From NCBI GenBank assembly GCA_037179335.1, contig JAKZHN010000008.1, positions 1,240,001 to 1,304,000 on the forward strand: 64,000 nucleotides of DNA, read 5' to 3'. Under the pieces are notes generated by a model. The model worked only from the letters and a program-made list of their open reading frames with translations, did no database searches and had not been told where the DNA came from. Origin of the DNA: Cyclaneusma minus (lineage: Eukaryota > Ascomycota > Leotiomycetes > Marthamycetales > Marthamycetaceae). The position numbers and the translations under genes are program-made. Below are positions 1 through 10,182 of this stretch, one piece after another. Every line of letters starts with the position of its first letter. The first letter of the stretch is position 1.

Positions 1-119
1 TGTAGAAACAAGTCTACAGAACTCAAGATCTTCAGCCCCCTCCAAGTCCGGGAGCGCGCCAGAAGTCCAGACTCCAGATACCAAGACGAGATACTCGACA
101 TCCACCCACGACCGTGATC

Positions 120-1458
120 ATGCCAGCTTCCACTGCACCACCTACCAAGCACCGAGCCTGTGACGAGTGCAGTATGTGAATTTGCAATTCCGTCCTTCCG
201 ATTCGTGCCCACAAACTGAGAAAGATTGCAAGGAAACCGCAAGCTCGGCTGCTCCAAAGACTTCGATGGCTGTGCCCGATGCAAGTTAGAAGGCATAAAA
301 TGCCACTATTCAAAACAAAAGACCATGGGCAGACCCCGCAAGAGACGGCTGGCCGAAGTTCCTGAACAATCTAGCCGCGAAACTGGTAATCAACGGCTGA
401 TTAAACCATCCAGCCATATCACTCATCCCACCACGAACGATGCGTTCCCAGAGGCGTCACACGTGGAAAGTTTAGAAATCTTCAATATGGGACTGGGAGT
501 GCCGGATTTCGAAAACACAGTCCCTATCGACCCGATGCTGACAGAAGCAATGGAACTGGCCCCTTTCGAGGACTGTTCAGCACCACGGACAGTGTCTCAA
601 GAGACAGTCCAAGATACCGCCAACAGTATGGCCACCACGATGGAAGATGGGCAGGAAGCTTGTCAATTTGCTCTGAGCATGCTGCCGCCCCTGAATTTCA
701 GCACAACCCCCTCCTCATCCCCTCGTCCCCAGACCTTTGCCGAGCACTTAACCACACCCATAGACATCCATATCTACGGTCCCCAGAGAGTCACCAGCTG
801 TAGCTGTCTCGCATCAATATATCTAGCACTCGCTTCCCTACAGCCCTTCCCACAGGACATAGCATCCGCATTAACAGCCGTTCGCTCCGCAGCCAACACC
901 GCTCATACGTGTCTCCAGTGCCCTACATGCAGTTTCGTGATACCGCGCGAGATCAATCCGCCAATAGAAGCCTTTCAAAACACCATGATGCTGGGTACTA
1001 TATTACACACTAGAGCACATGGCTACAAACGCCTACTTCGCATGGTCGACTGCGAAACAGAAGTTGCCCAGCAGGCTGGAAGCAAGAAACGATTTGCCTT
1101 CGCGAACTATGGCGTTTTGTTGAAATCAAGCACTGACTGTGGCGAATTTTCACATTGGGCGAACCAGGACCTCGAGCCGGCGGAATGGCGAGCGAACGTG
1201 AGGAAGCTGCTGAGAGCGGACGTGTATGGCTATGAGGGCTTCACGAAGGGTATCAGGGGCATTTTTGAAGAGATGGAACAGAGGCAGAGGAGTAGACATG
1301 ATGCGCTGGATGCTTTGGCGCTGTCTGGAGTGGACATTTCACCCAATCGGTTTTGCCCTGATGAGAAAAATCGGTTTTGCCCTGATGAGAAAGATCGGAC
1401 GTGCTTGAGGATCTTGGATACTGCGAAAGCGGCTATTGACGACCTTGTTATTGCATGA
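120..1458 (+). CDS. Zn(II)2Cys6 transcription factor, AflR-like
   Basis: Predicted nuclear DNA-binding regulator of 425 residues. Exons are 120-171 and 233-1458, with a 61-base GT-AG intron inside the zinc cluster. Splicing restores a full CX2CX6CX6CX2CX6C binuclear cluster (Cys14, 17, 24, 31, 34, 41), followed by the basic linker GRPRKRR. A Cys-rich stretch beginning CSCLASIYLALASLQ (about residues 205-300) resembles the AflR regulatory domain known from regulators of polyketide clusters. The ATG at 120 is the first in frame with the cluster. No biosynthetic backbone gene lies downstream in the window, so any target cluster would be to the left or elsewhere. The C-terminus holds an exact 24-base tandem duplication. 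Zinc-cluster call is firm; the AflR subfamily is likely but not certain. Confidence 0.85.
1345..1392 (+). repeat. 24-bp in-frame tandem duplication
   Basis: Two exact adjacent 24-base copies (1345-1368 and 1369-1392) encode NRFCPDEK twice near the C-terminus of the zinc-cluster regulator. A diverged third start (DRTC) follows. The unit is a multiple of three, so the frame is kept. Confidence 0.95.
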
Positions 1459-2055
1459 GTCAATTCAGGGGCTCCATGCCGTTCAAGGGGCCAGTTCTGG
1501 AAGTCAAATGGCCGGCCATTATCGTCTTCAAAGACCGAGAGATCAAGTATGACCAATTGCAGAATTGTGCAACGAAGACGAAAGCTCAAAAGCGAGAGGA
1601 AGCCCAAGAAAGAAAAAAGGATGTTCAAAGTGGAAAGTGAAACACAGTCCTATTGCAAGCCAGCCAACTCCATCTTACATGGTATGATTGTGCATTTCTC
1701 GCCCAATGCTGTGTGATCGAACGAGGTAAGAAGTTGCTTATCTGGCTCAAGCAAGAGTTTGTTCATCAACCACGGTTGAAAGTTCAGCTAGGCGATGTTG
1801 ACCAGGGGAAGAAGGCGGTGGGTGACCTCTCAGCGAGACCCGAAATATCATTCTTATCTTAGACATTCTTGGTGGTTGTTCCCATCCCATAGCACCTGCC
1901 TCCAGCTACACTCACTCCGTACCTATGGCAAGAACGGAAAACTCAAAAGCCAACCGCTCCTGCCTTCTGAACTTTAGTGCAGAGCATCCACGAAAACCGA
2001 CCGAGACATTCACCGAACCTGCAAGTTCTCCCTAATTTGCAAAAGCATCCAGAAA
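1459..2055. other. Intergenic, no gene seen
   Basis: About 600 bases between two co-directional genes. Short open frames at 1455-1640 and 1653-1862 have no recognisable content. I see only the 3' flank of the regulator and the leader of the next gene. Confidence 0.6.
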
Positions 2056-3354
2056 ATGACTGACCTAGATAGTGATTCCTCGGACTTTGCGTCCATCTCT
2101 GACACCAGCTCGCTCTCAACTGTTACAATAACCGATAGCTCTCCCCTTACCAGCATCTTCCGCTTCCGCTCTCGCTCCTCTCCACCCAAGCTTCACTCTG
2201 CACCTTCACACCAGCGGCCAGCCAGTAAAACCCGCGCAGCCTCACCCGCCAGTGTCATTCCAGCTTCACAACTCCATATCCCACACATCGTCCTCGTCCC
2301 ACCCACCTCCTCGTTCCGCTTTCTCACCTCCAATTTCCACTTCCCCACCAACCATCCCAAAACACAACCAAGAACAACTTCACAACCGTCTCCCAAAAAT
2401 AAAATGCCTTCCCGAACACCTTCTAAACCACCTCGCAAAATGCCGTCCACCACAAACCTCAATCTCCCCAACTACGACCAAACCCCCAGTCCCTCAAACT
2501 CTCTCCAAGTGCACCTCCACGTCCCCGGTGCGCTCACCCACCGTGAATGCTCCCCAGCACCCAGCTCCATCGCCTCCAGATCACGCGCATCAGGCTCCAC
2601 AGCGCCATCAGCACGTATCCGCAAATTCGCCTCTTATGAGCCGCTGCGCTCGCGCATTCCGCAAGCTACGTATATCGCACCGAGCACTGATGGACAGCTA
2701 AGTGCGCTGAGTTCTGATGAGGAGGCGGAAAATGAGGCGGAGGAGCAGAGGGCTTATGACTTTGTGGTGGAGCTGGAGAGGATGAAGGACGAGGGAGAGA
2801 TCACGCATGAGCGGTGGAAAGAGTTGTTTGATGAGGGGAAGATGCCGGAGAAGCCCGAGGAGCCAAAGACGCTGGAGGATGAGTTGATGAGGGGGGATGT
2901 GGATGGGGAAGAAGGAGACGATGAAGCGGCGGAGGGGGAGAAGGGGGATGAGGTGGAGGAGCTGAGGAAGAGGATGCTTTGGGATGCGTTGCTTGCGCAG
3001 GCGCTGTTGAAGAGGGCGATGGAAGGGGTGAGGAAGCAGCTAAAGGCGAGTGGCGCCGTTGAGAGCGATGACGAAGAGAAATCGGTCCTCGAGCAAGAAG
3101 AGGAGAAGGAGCGAGATAGGCTGAGGAGAGTGAAAGACTGGGAGGAAATGATGGGCGTTAGGGATGGCAGCGATGATGGAAAAGATGACGACGTGGCGGT
3201 GCGAGAAGGTGCGCATGAGGAGGATAGACTCGATCGAGTTGATGAGTGGCGAACTTCAGTAGAGGGAGAATACGGTCTGCGTGTTGAGGTTGTCGCCGGG
3301 GATGATGATCCAGAGACGACTCCGAGGGGCCGAAAAACAGGGGGAAGAGTCTGA
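2056..3354 (+). CDS. Hypothetical disordered protein, acidic C-terminal half
   Basis: Single-exon frame of 432 residues that I do not recognise. Residues 1-215 are Ser/Pro/Thr-rich and basic with no predicted fold. Residues 220-430 are strongly charged (Glu, Asp, Lys, Arg) and look like coiled coil or charged single helix, with runs such as EEAENEAEEQ and DGEEGDDEAAEGEKGDE. The DNA changes with it: the coding strand is C-rich up to about 2690 and purine-rich afterwards. The start ATG at 2056 is followed by an acidic, Ser-rich opening typical of fungal disordered proteins. A nuclear or scaffold role is possible but nothing in the sequence proves one. An undetected intron cannot be excluded because the frame is open throughout. 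Confidence 0.6.
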   Translation: MTDLDSDSSDFASISDTSSLSTVTITDSSPLTSIFRFRSRSSPPKLHSAPSHQRPASKTRAASPASVIPASQLHIPHIVLVPPTSSFRFLTSNFHFPTNHPKTQPRTTSQPSPKNKMPSRTPSKPPRKMPSTTNLNLPNYDQTPSPSNSLQVHLHVPGALTHRECSPAPSSIASRSRASGSTAPSARIRKFASYEPLRSRIPQATYIAPSTDGQLSALSSDEEAENEAEEQRAYDFVVELERMKDEGEITHERWKELFDEGKMPEKPEEPKTLEDELMRGDVDGEEGDDEAAEGEKGDEVEELRKRMLWDALLAQALLKRAMEGVRKQLKASGAVESDDEEKSVLEQEEEKERDRLRRVKDWEEMMGVRDGSDDGKDDDVAVREGAHEEDRLDRVDEWRTSVEGEYGLRVEVVAGDDDPETTPRGRKTGGRV

Positions 3355-3777
3355 ACCAGCCGGAGCCTGTCATCTCGGAGACATCCGATTACTTAAATCA
3401 AATCTGCTCGTGCTCTCTGTTTCTGGCAGCTGATCTCGGAGCATATGCCGCGGTCATTTCATTTGCACTTAGACAAAGTCGCGATACTTGGTCTCATTGT
3501 AGACTCGATCTTCGCTCCATCCTAGCAAACTACACCCCTTGCGCTCAATATCTTGACGTGCTCTGAGCCTCTGAATGATTGTACCTTTATGTGAATATGA
3601 TCGTCTGTGTCTTATCCCCTAGAATCTGCGTTGGTGCCCGGGGGACTGGTTATATCAGAAGCAAACCAAGTTCATTGATTGTCACATAACTCACTATCTG
3701 CCGAATCGCTTCAAAATCTCCTCTCCTTCTCTCGCAGCAGATCTCAGCATAGAAATCTTCCTTCAAGACCTCCAAAA
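3355..3777. other. Intergenic between convergent genes
   Basis: About 420 bases holding the 3' flanks of the upstream hypothetical gene and of the cyclase gene on the other strand. No gene or RNA seen. Confidence 0.6.
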
Positions 3778-5620
3778 TCACATAATCGCCAACGCATTTC
3801 CGTGGCTGGACACCCCATTCGGGCAATTATCAGGCGCGCTCGTAAAGAAGAACGTCCACCTCCCCTTCTCCCTACACTTCTCCGCCAACTTTTCCAAATC
3901 AAACATTTCGCCCAGCGGCATACCCCTATTTTGCGTTAGCACGTCCGTCCTCAGCTCATCAACATCCAATCAATTTAACCACACCATCCACTCCCTTCCC
4001 CTCCCCAAGATTAAAAGCAGGCACCAAAGAAAAATCGATACCTACCAAAGCGCCAAAATATACTCATGCAAATACCGTCTCCCCTCCTCCTCCACCGGCC
4101 ACGCCTCAAAACACGGACTATCACCCGCCACAGCCGCAAAATAGCAGTCATGTAACCAGTCCACAATCTCATCTTCCTGGGACAAGCCAACATAGCGCAT
4201 CCCATCTTCTTTCCCGAAAGCGTGTTTGCGGACTGCTGCTGCTGCGTTCTCTTCTTCTGAAGAGGAATTGTAGCGTGCTGTCCAGCCACTGCGTACGAGA
4301 AGGATGGTGCCCGGGATTATGGAGCCGCCTGCTGAGATGGGACGCTGGGATGGTTGTTAACTTGGTATACTTGGATGACTCCGTGAGAAGTACTAAATAT
4401 GGGCATCTTTTGCTTGAATTGGATTGCGGGGTGAAAAGGAGAGAAAGGAGAAAGGGGCCCGAAAGAAAGGGGGTGGGAGGTAACAAAACAAAACATACAA
4501 TATCAACCCCCTGACTTTTCCCACAAGCCACCAGCTGCTCATAGCTAATAGCATGTCTAGTATAAGGATCATACTCAATCCCCTTACTCTTCGCATATAC
4601 CCAATAATCCAACAGCACCGCTTGTCCAGCAATACCATGTTCAGCCCAATGCTGCATGCTGCACTTGTTATTCGCCTTCTCACCAACAATATCGCTTCCT
4701 TTGGTGCCATTATAAAACGTCTGGCTCTCCAGGTGGGAAAAATGGCGGAGCCCGTCCCATTGCGTGCCGGATTGCGTGTTGAGCGTGTAGAGATCGTCGT
4801 AGGCGATTCCGGGGGCGAGGGTCTTGATGCTGTGCACGAAGGGCTCGCGGCCGAAGGCGGGGGTTTTGGGTTTGTCGAGCGGGAGGCTGGAGATTTGAAG
4901 CATTGGCATTAGCTTGGGGTATTTGGAGTGGGATGGGAAGTGGGAGATTAGAAGTTCAATCTCTTGGGGTCGGAGACGAAAGGTCAAGGAGTGGATGATG
5001 GATAATGGTACGACGCGGGAATTTGGAGAAAAATATGATGAAACTACCAGATATGGGGATGGAAGGTACGTACTTGAGAGGGATGATCTCGCCATCAAGG
5101 ATCATTTCCTTGGCTGCAGCGACTCGAGCTGGTGTGAGGAGGTTGAGACGACCAAGCTGTATGAACGACGTGTTAACACTCCAATACTCCAATACTCCAA
5201 CACCGCAAGTCGATTTCATTATAGCAGATTAACGAAATACTTAGGTATAAAAAGAACAGAAAGGATAGAGATAATCTCCATCTCCCCTCTGATATTTCCA
5301 TGAAGCATTAAAATAGGCATAGTCTTGTGCTCACCTGATCATCAGCACCCCAAACCCACGCCCTGAACAACTGGTTAGAAACTCCTCAAAAATCAATGCA
5401 TGTCCCAAGCCCACAAAAGAAGAACATTTAGGAGTGTCGCGGAGAGTTATGATCGCAAGATTTGTCGAGGATCTCTGTCCATGCAGGCAGAGGCTTATTT
5501 TGACATGGGATTCCGAGGACACAGGCAGGAAACTTACGCGCCATCCGGAGCGCCTTCAATTTTTGGCACGTCCTTCCGTGCCGGGAAGCTCTTCGCGTTG
5601 GCGTCGAAGGGAATCTGCAT
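3778..5620 (-). CDS. Cyclase-family (kynurenine formamidase-like) hydrolase
   Basis: Putative cytosolic metal-dependent hydrolase of the cyclase family (KynB/isatin hydrolase fold), 342 residues. Six exons on the minus strand: 5538-5620, 5335-5362, 5074-5156, 4499-4886, 4046-4344 and 3778-3925. The 28-base second exon encodes WVWGADDQ, which joins to LGRLNLLTPARV. The family metal-site region appears as TQWDGLRHFSH (residues 106-116); bacterial members read HxGTHxDxPxH, so the first His is replaced, as is usual in fungal homologues. SMQHWAEHGI, LLVRSGW and GNALAI near the end are also family-typical. Length fits fungal relatives of about 330 residues. The substrate is unknown; fungal members are only loosely tied to kynurenine metabolism. 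The splice model is well supported because all phases close. Confidence 0.85.
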
Positions 5621-6753
5621 GTTGTTGGTGTTATTCAGAGAAGTTGTTCCGCTTTGTATGTGTTCAAAGATATGGCGGTTGATTTGGCTGATTCGGCGTG
5701 ATGTCATAGCAAGATTACATGTACCGGAGGTCTGGAGGCAGGAAGTTGTGAAACTTCACAGATACGAGAGTAGGAACAATTGATGAGACGAGAAAGGAGG
5801 TATGTCTGGGCGAGCTTTGCGAGTGGGAAGCTCACTTGTTGAAGTTTGGAGCCATGTTGTCATACAGAATGCGGGGTACGGTTAGCTGTACGGACTTGGT
5901 GTTGAGGGGCATGCCGGCATCATGCGGGACAGCACGAGATCTTCAAGATGGTCGGCAACTTGGCACAGTAGTAGCTTGAAATGATAAGAAGTATTCTTTG
6001 ATATCAGCCTCCACCGCGTCAAGGCAAGAAGTCTTCCTTCTTTCTACTCAATCCAAGCACCCCGTCCTCGGTATCCGCGCAAGTGCAAGGACACAAACTC
6101 CATGCATGTATCCAAGTACATCAGACCACGCCATGAATTACTAAATCCATTTAACAAAACGCAGCAAGACGAAGCTCGTCTTTCCCAAGTCCTCTGAGAT
6201 GAGACAGAAGATCTGCCCACTCTCCGCCTGATACGGGTATATAGCTGGAGAAATCAGCACACAATGGCCGTCGTGGTTTGTGTACCAGACGCTGGCTGTT
6301 GCGTCCGTGCTGTTGCATAAGTGCAGATGCTCAGCAGTGGATGATAGCATTACAAACCCATCACCCCCGAGCAATAGATGCTTCGAACTATCTGCGATCC
6401 CAACCACGCAGAGATGCTCAGCAGCAAAAAATGAGACCAAATGTCAAGGACGCCAAGCGCTAGAAATGCTAGATGACTGACCGCCGCAACCCGCGGGTGC
6501 GAACGGTATTTTGATCGGAAAAAAAAATGCGAAGAAAGTTCTCTGTATTTGAGGCTGGTTCTCCCATGCTCGTTCCGAACATCGCGAAAGACCAAGGATA
6601 TCGAAATTTGTAGCGACGAAAAATAGCGAACTGCGGGTTTGAGCCATAGGCTGCCAGGTTCATCTCCATCGAGGAGCATATGTCGATTAAATAAATAGAT
6701 TTCAAAGACTTATCAAACACAACACCCATTCTGAAAATGTCAGAAGTTAGGTG
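5621..6753. other. Intergenic with an in-frame extension of the next gene
   Basis: Holds the upstream flank of the cyclase gene and the 3' flank of the zinc-cluster regulator. A minus-strand frame at 6469-6729 (86 residues, opening MGVVFDKSLKSIYLIDI) lies in the same frame as the last exon of the regulator and is separated from it by one TAA at 6754-6756. A second minus-strand frame at 6141-6440 has no recognisable content. Neither is called as a gene. Confidence 0.5.
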
Positions 6754-9700
6754 TTACTGAGATGCCTGGGTATAATATGCGTTCGAATCCGAGCGTTGAG
6801 GAATGAGGCCTGTCACGCTGGCCACGTGTCTTAGGATCTTCAGGTGGATCCATAGAGCTGACGATGGCTTGGCGACGTGTTCGAGAAAGTTGATGGTCTT
6901 TTGCACCAACACTCGAAGTTCACCGGGGTCTATGTATGGGCGAAGAATGGGATTCGCGTACGCGGCTTGGAGGACGAGACAGTTTCCCCATTGTCTGTAG
7001 TATGTTAGCAACTTGGTTGGTACGAGAGTCTGGGGAATGTGGAACATACGCAGTCACAGTGCCCCATACGTTGGTAACGATCAAGCGCCCTTTCATACCC
7101 CAAAACGCCCGGGTGCTGTTGATCAACGCCCTGATACCTTTCTGAGCGTACTCCAGATATTGTGCGGATCTCGGATCGTTTTCAGAAGGGTTGTAGAAGG
7201 CATTAGCTAGGGCAGTGGTGGGTGCATTACGCAGGCCTGCTGGCATCTTGATAGGGGAGACGCCGTTGGCGTGTCCGCCATTGTGGAATTCCAGGATCTT
7301 TAGAACGAAAGGCCGGTATGTGATGACCTGGGCGCCATACTGCTTAGCACGCAATCGGGCATCGAGGATATCATTATCGGCTGGAGGGTCGTGCTCATTC
7401 CATTTTAAGCAGGCCGGTAAATTGGCATGGAAGCTGTCCAGTGCGTTTTCCATGAGTTTCACGGTTTCGAGAAACGATTCCTCTGATTGAGCTGCAATTG
7501 GAAATTAGTGTGTGGTAGTTGGCATCAATTCGGAATGACTTACTGGCTTGCGAGGGTGAATAGAAAGTCTTGTGCAGCGTATTCAAATGCTGTCTGTAAA
7601 CCAATTGATGTATGTAACTTTCACACACTTTCTCCGTGAGGCCGCTCTCCACGGCCGCCTGTTTATTTGGGTACGGCATGTGACCCTCATAAGCCAGGAT
7701 GTTGGAATCAGGACACTGGAGCTCCGCCTTTATATCACTACATGCATGTTAGTACGGAGTAGAATCCACCGAATAAAGACACATACCTTTCCAGTTGTAG
7801 AAGAGTCCAGTATGCGAACAGAATAGGATTATCTTTTGCAGGCGGAACCGTACTATCAGCTGCGAGCTTGCGATACCTTTCGAAACGAGGTCTCATGATA
7901 TATTGCAGAGCACGCCCAGCTTCGTGAATGTAAGCATGGCTTTCAAGAACACGGCCCAGCTGACCATGGTAGAGACCAGCTAGGGTGTTTGCATGAACGT
8001 GGTTCAGAGAGTTGCCTCCCAGCTGGTTGCCAATGATGTCTGTTGCGGCGGCAAAGTAAGCAAGACCAGGGATCACATCCATATTCCGCAGCCCGGGTTG
8101 CGCACGTCCAGAAGGCTGGCCATCAGTTGACCGTCGTCGACCGGAAAGACTTCGTTCTGCGTCCTGTGGAGAGGGTCGGCCTGATGAATGCGGAGATATT
8201 GCTGTTGGCGAGTTGTGCATGGGGGATCCAGGTGGAACGGATCGCATATAAGGGGAACCATTTGATGTCACCGGGATATCGTGTATGACATCCGGGATCC
8301 TGTATTCTTTCCACTCGCAAATCTCTCCCAAAGCAAGAACTAATAGCACAAGTGCAGTGGTGATTGATCTTGAAGGCTTCCCGGGAGGACTTGGGTAGCT
8401 GAAATTCCCCTCTCTGTCATCAAAGGCACCCGGTGAACGTTTCCGTTTCGTACCAGGACTCTCTATGGATGCGACATTGCCGTCCGTGTGCCCACTAAGA
8501 AACAGAGCCTTTGGCTGCTTTGCCTTTCCGCCGACCTCAGGAACTGTTCGAAGGAAACGACTCACCGTCGCCCTCAGTTTGTCGGGTAGTAGGAGAGGAT
8601 GCATGATGTTTATGTGCGCGAGGTAACTATCCACCAAGGGCCATACTTTGCCCGGTCTCAGGTCTAGAGCATCGTGTATACAGGAACGGCCTCCTTGTGT
8701 CTCGCGTATTTCAATACCAGGGCGTGGCAGGCCACCTATCGATCCCCATGAGCAATCTGGACCTTGCAAGGCCGATGCCTCAGAATTGCTACCATCTGGG
8801 CTTTCAGCATCATCATCGGTCAGCTCTCCACCATGAGCGCCATGCATACCAGCGCCTTCGCCACGGCCATAAAGACAAATTAGTCCTCGCTGTTCTTCGC
8901 GAACCATGGGATACTTTTCGTTCTTGATTCTCTGCGTCTTGAGGAAGTCTCCGAGCATGTTTGCGATCGCTGGAACGAGTAACAGTCGGACTGCTCCGGT
9001 TGTGTGGTTCGACGGAATTGAGGATTCACCTAATGGCCCAGGCTCGTCAAAGTCATCGTCAGATTCCGATTCGGGCTGCTGTATCGGTATAGACTGTTCG
9101 CGCCGATATGATACAGTTTGATCGAAAGTGCTGCTAGGTTCGATCTTGACATTATGATTCGGCATCGGCTGCGGTGGCAACGGTTCGTTATCATCCTCCG
9201 CTATCCCTTCGAGGTAAAGTCGTTCAGAATCTGGAACGGTCTTGAAGACGACATTTCTCAGGTGTCTGCCCTCCCCCAGATTGAGCTTGATCTCCATCAT
9301 GTCTCTCGCTTGCTGCGCCTGTACCTCTCGCATATTTTTCAGCTCATCGACGACCTGTTTCAGTCCAGCCATGATCTCGGCCTGCGCTTTATCGCCCTGC
9401 TTCGGGGGAGGGTCGCGGTAATTACATGTTTGCGCCTTTTCGACGCAATTGCAGCAGGGCCGTTGTTCATCGCATTTGGCCTTCAGCGATCGGCAACTGT
9501 CACAAGCTTGTGAAGCTCGCTGAGCCTTTCTCTTGCCTCCATTCATAGCTGACCCCGCATACCCAATGCTAGATCCGTAGGAATCGTGAGGAGGCGCTGG
9601 CGGCGGGGCAGGATAGCCTTGATGACCATACGGCGGCTGACCATGAGTCACAGGCGAAGGTGGTGGAGGAAAGGCCGTAGATGGGGTTCTATATTGAATT

Positions 9701-10182
9701 TGGACTGGGCCCGGTGGCCCGTTTGGCGCATCGTACGGCGTCATTGTTTGCCGGCGCATATCTTCGGGGTGTGCTTGGTGGTTTATATGATTCTCTTGGC
9801 CCGGGCCGGAGACATGATTCTGGTTCAAGTAAGTAGGTTGCGGCGCGTCGTCGGACGAATCCCTTTTGATCATCGAGTCCCGGGGATTGGCGTATGGGGC
9901 ATATGCTTGTGACATGGAAGCAGACCGGTGGACATCTTGAACAGGTGACGCATACTCGGCCTCAGGATGCCGGTGGTGCTCGATAGGTTGCAGCATCCGA
10001 GGCTGAGATTCGGGCCGCGAAAAGGGCTGCGGTTGGTTTTGTGTATAGGGGCTGCTCAGGGCCGGGGGCGGCGGTGGAAGAGCTCGTTGGGAGTTTGACC
10101 ACGACCCGGCGCCCGAGCCCAGTCGTGGACGCTTGGAATCTGGCGGTCCACTGTCCATGGCGGCGGGGGGAGACTCAAGCAA
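6754..10182 (-). CDS. Large Zn(II)2Cys6 transcription factor
   Basis: Predicted nuclear regulator, 1090 residues from the first ATG (10182) or 1082 from the second (10158, MDSGPPDSKRPR). I prefer the second because the basic KRPR segment then sits near the terminus. Exons: 7787-10182, 7544-7737, 7050-7491 and 6754-6994. A long Pro/Gln/Ser-rich N-terminus precedes a zinc cluster (CDSCRSLKAKC...CCNC, about residues 227-254), followed by a helical linker (VVDELKNMREVQAQQARDM) that could mediate dimerisation. The C-terminal half has the fungal-specific transcription factor domain, including HINIMHPLLLPDKLR and the helical segment around YRPFVLKILEF. No target pathway can be read from the sequence. 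An in-frame continuation lies beyond the stop, so the true C-terminus is uncertain. Confidence 0.85.

Noticed and set aside
1455..1640. Frame overlapping the stop of the first regulator, possibly a C-terminal extension
   Set aside because: It is in another phase, no splice sites link it, and it has no recognisable content.
3778..5620. Cyclase-family gene as a kynurenine pathway or nicotinate cluster member
   Set aside because: It lies 15 kb from the candidate cluster with unrelated genes between, and fungal cyclase-family proteins have varied substrates.
6141..6440. 99-residue minus-strand frame after the large regulator
   Set aside because: Has some protein-like runs but no start context, homologous motif or splice link that I can support.
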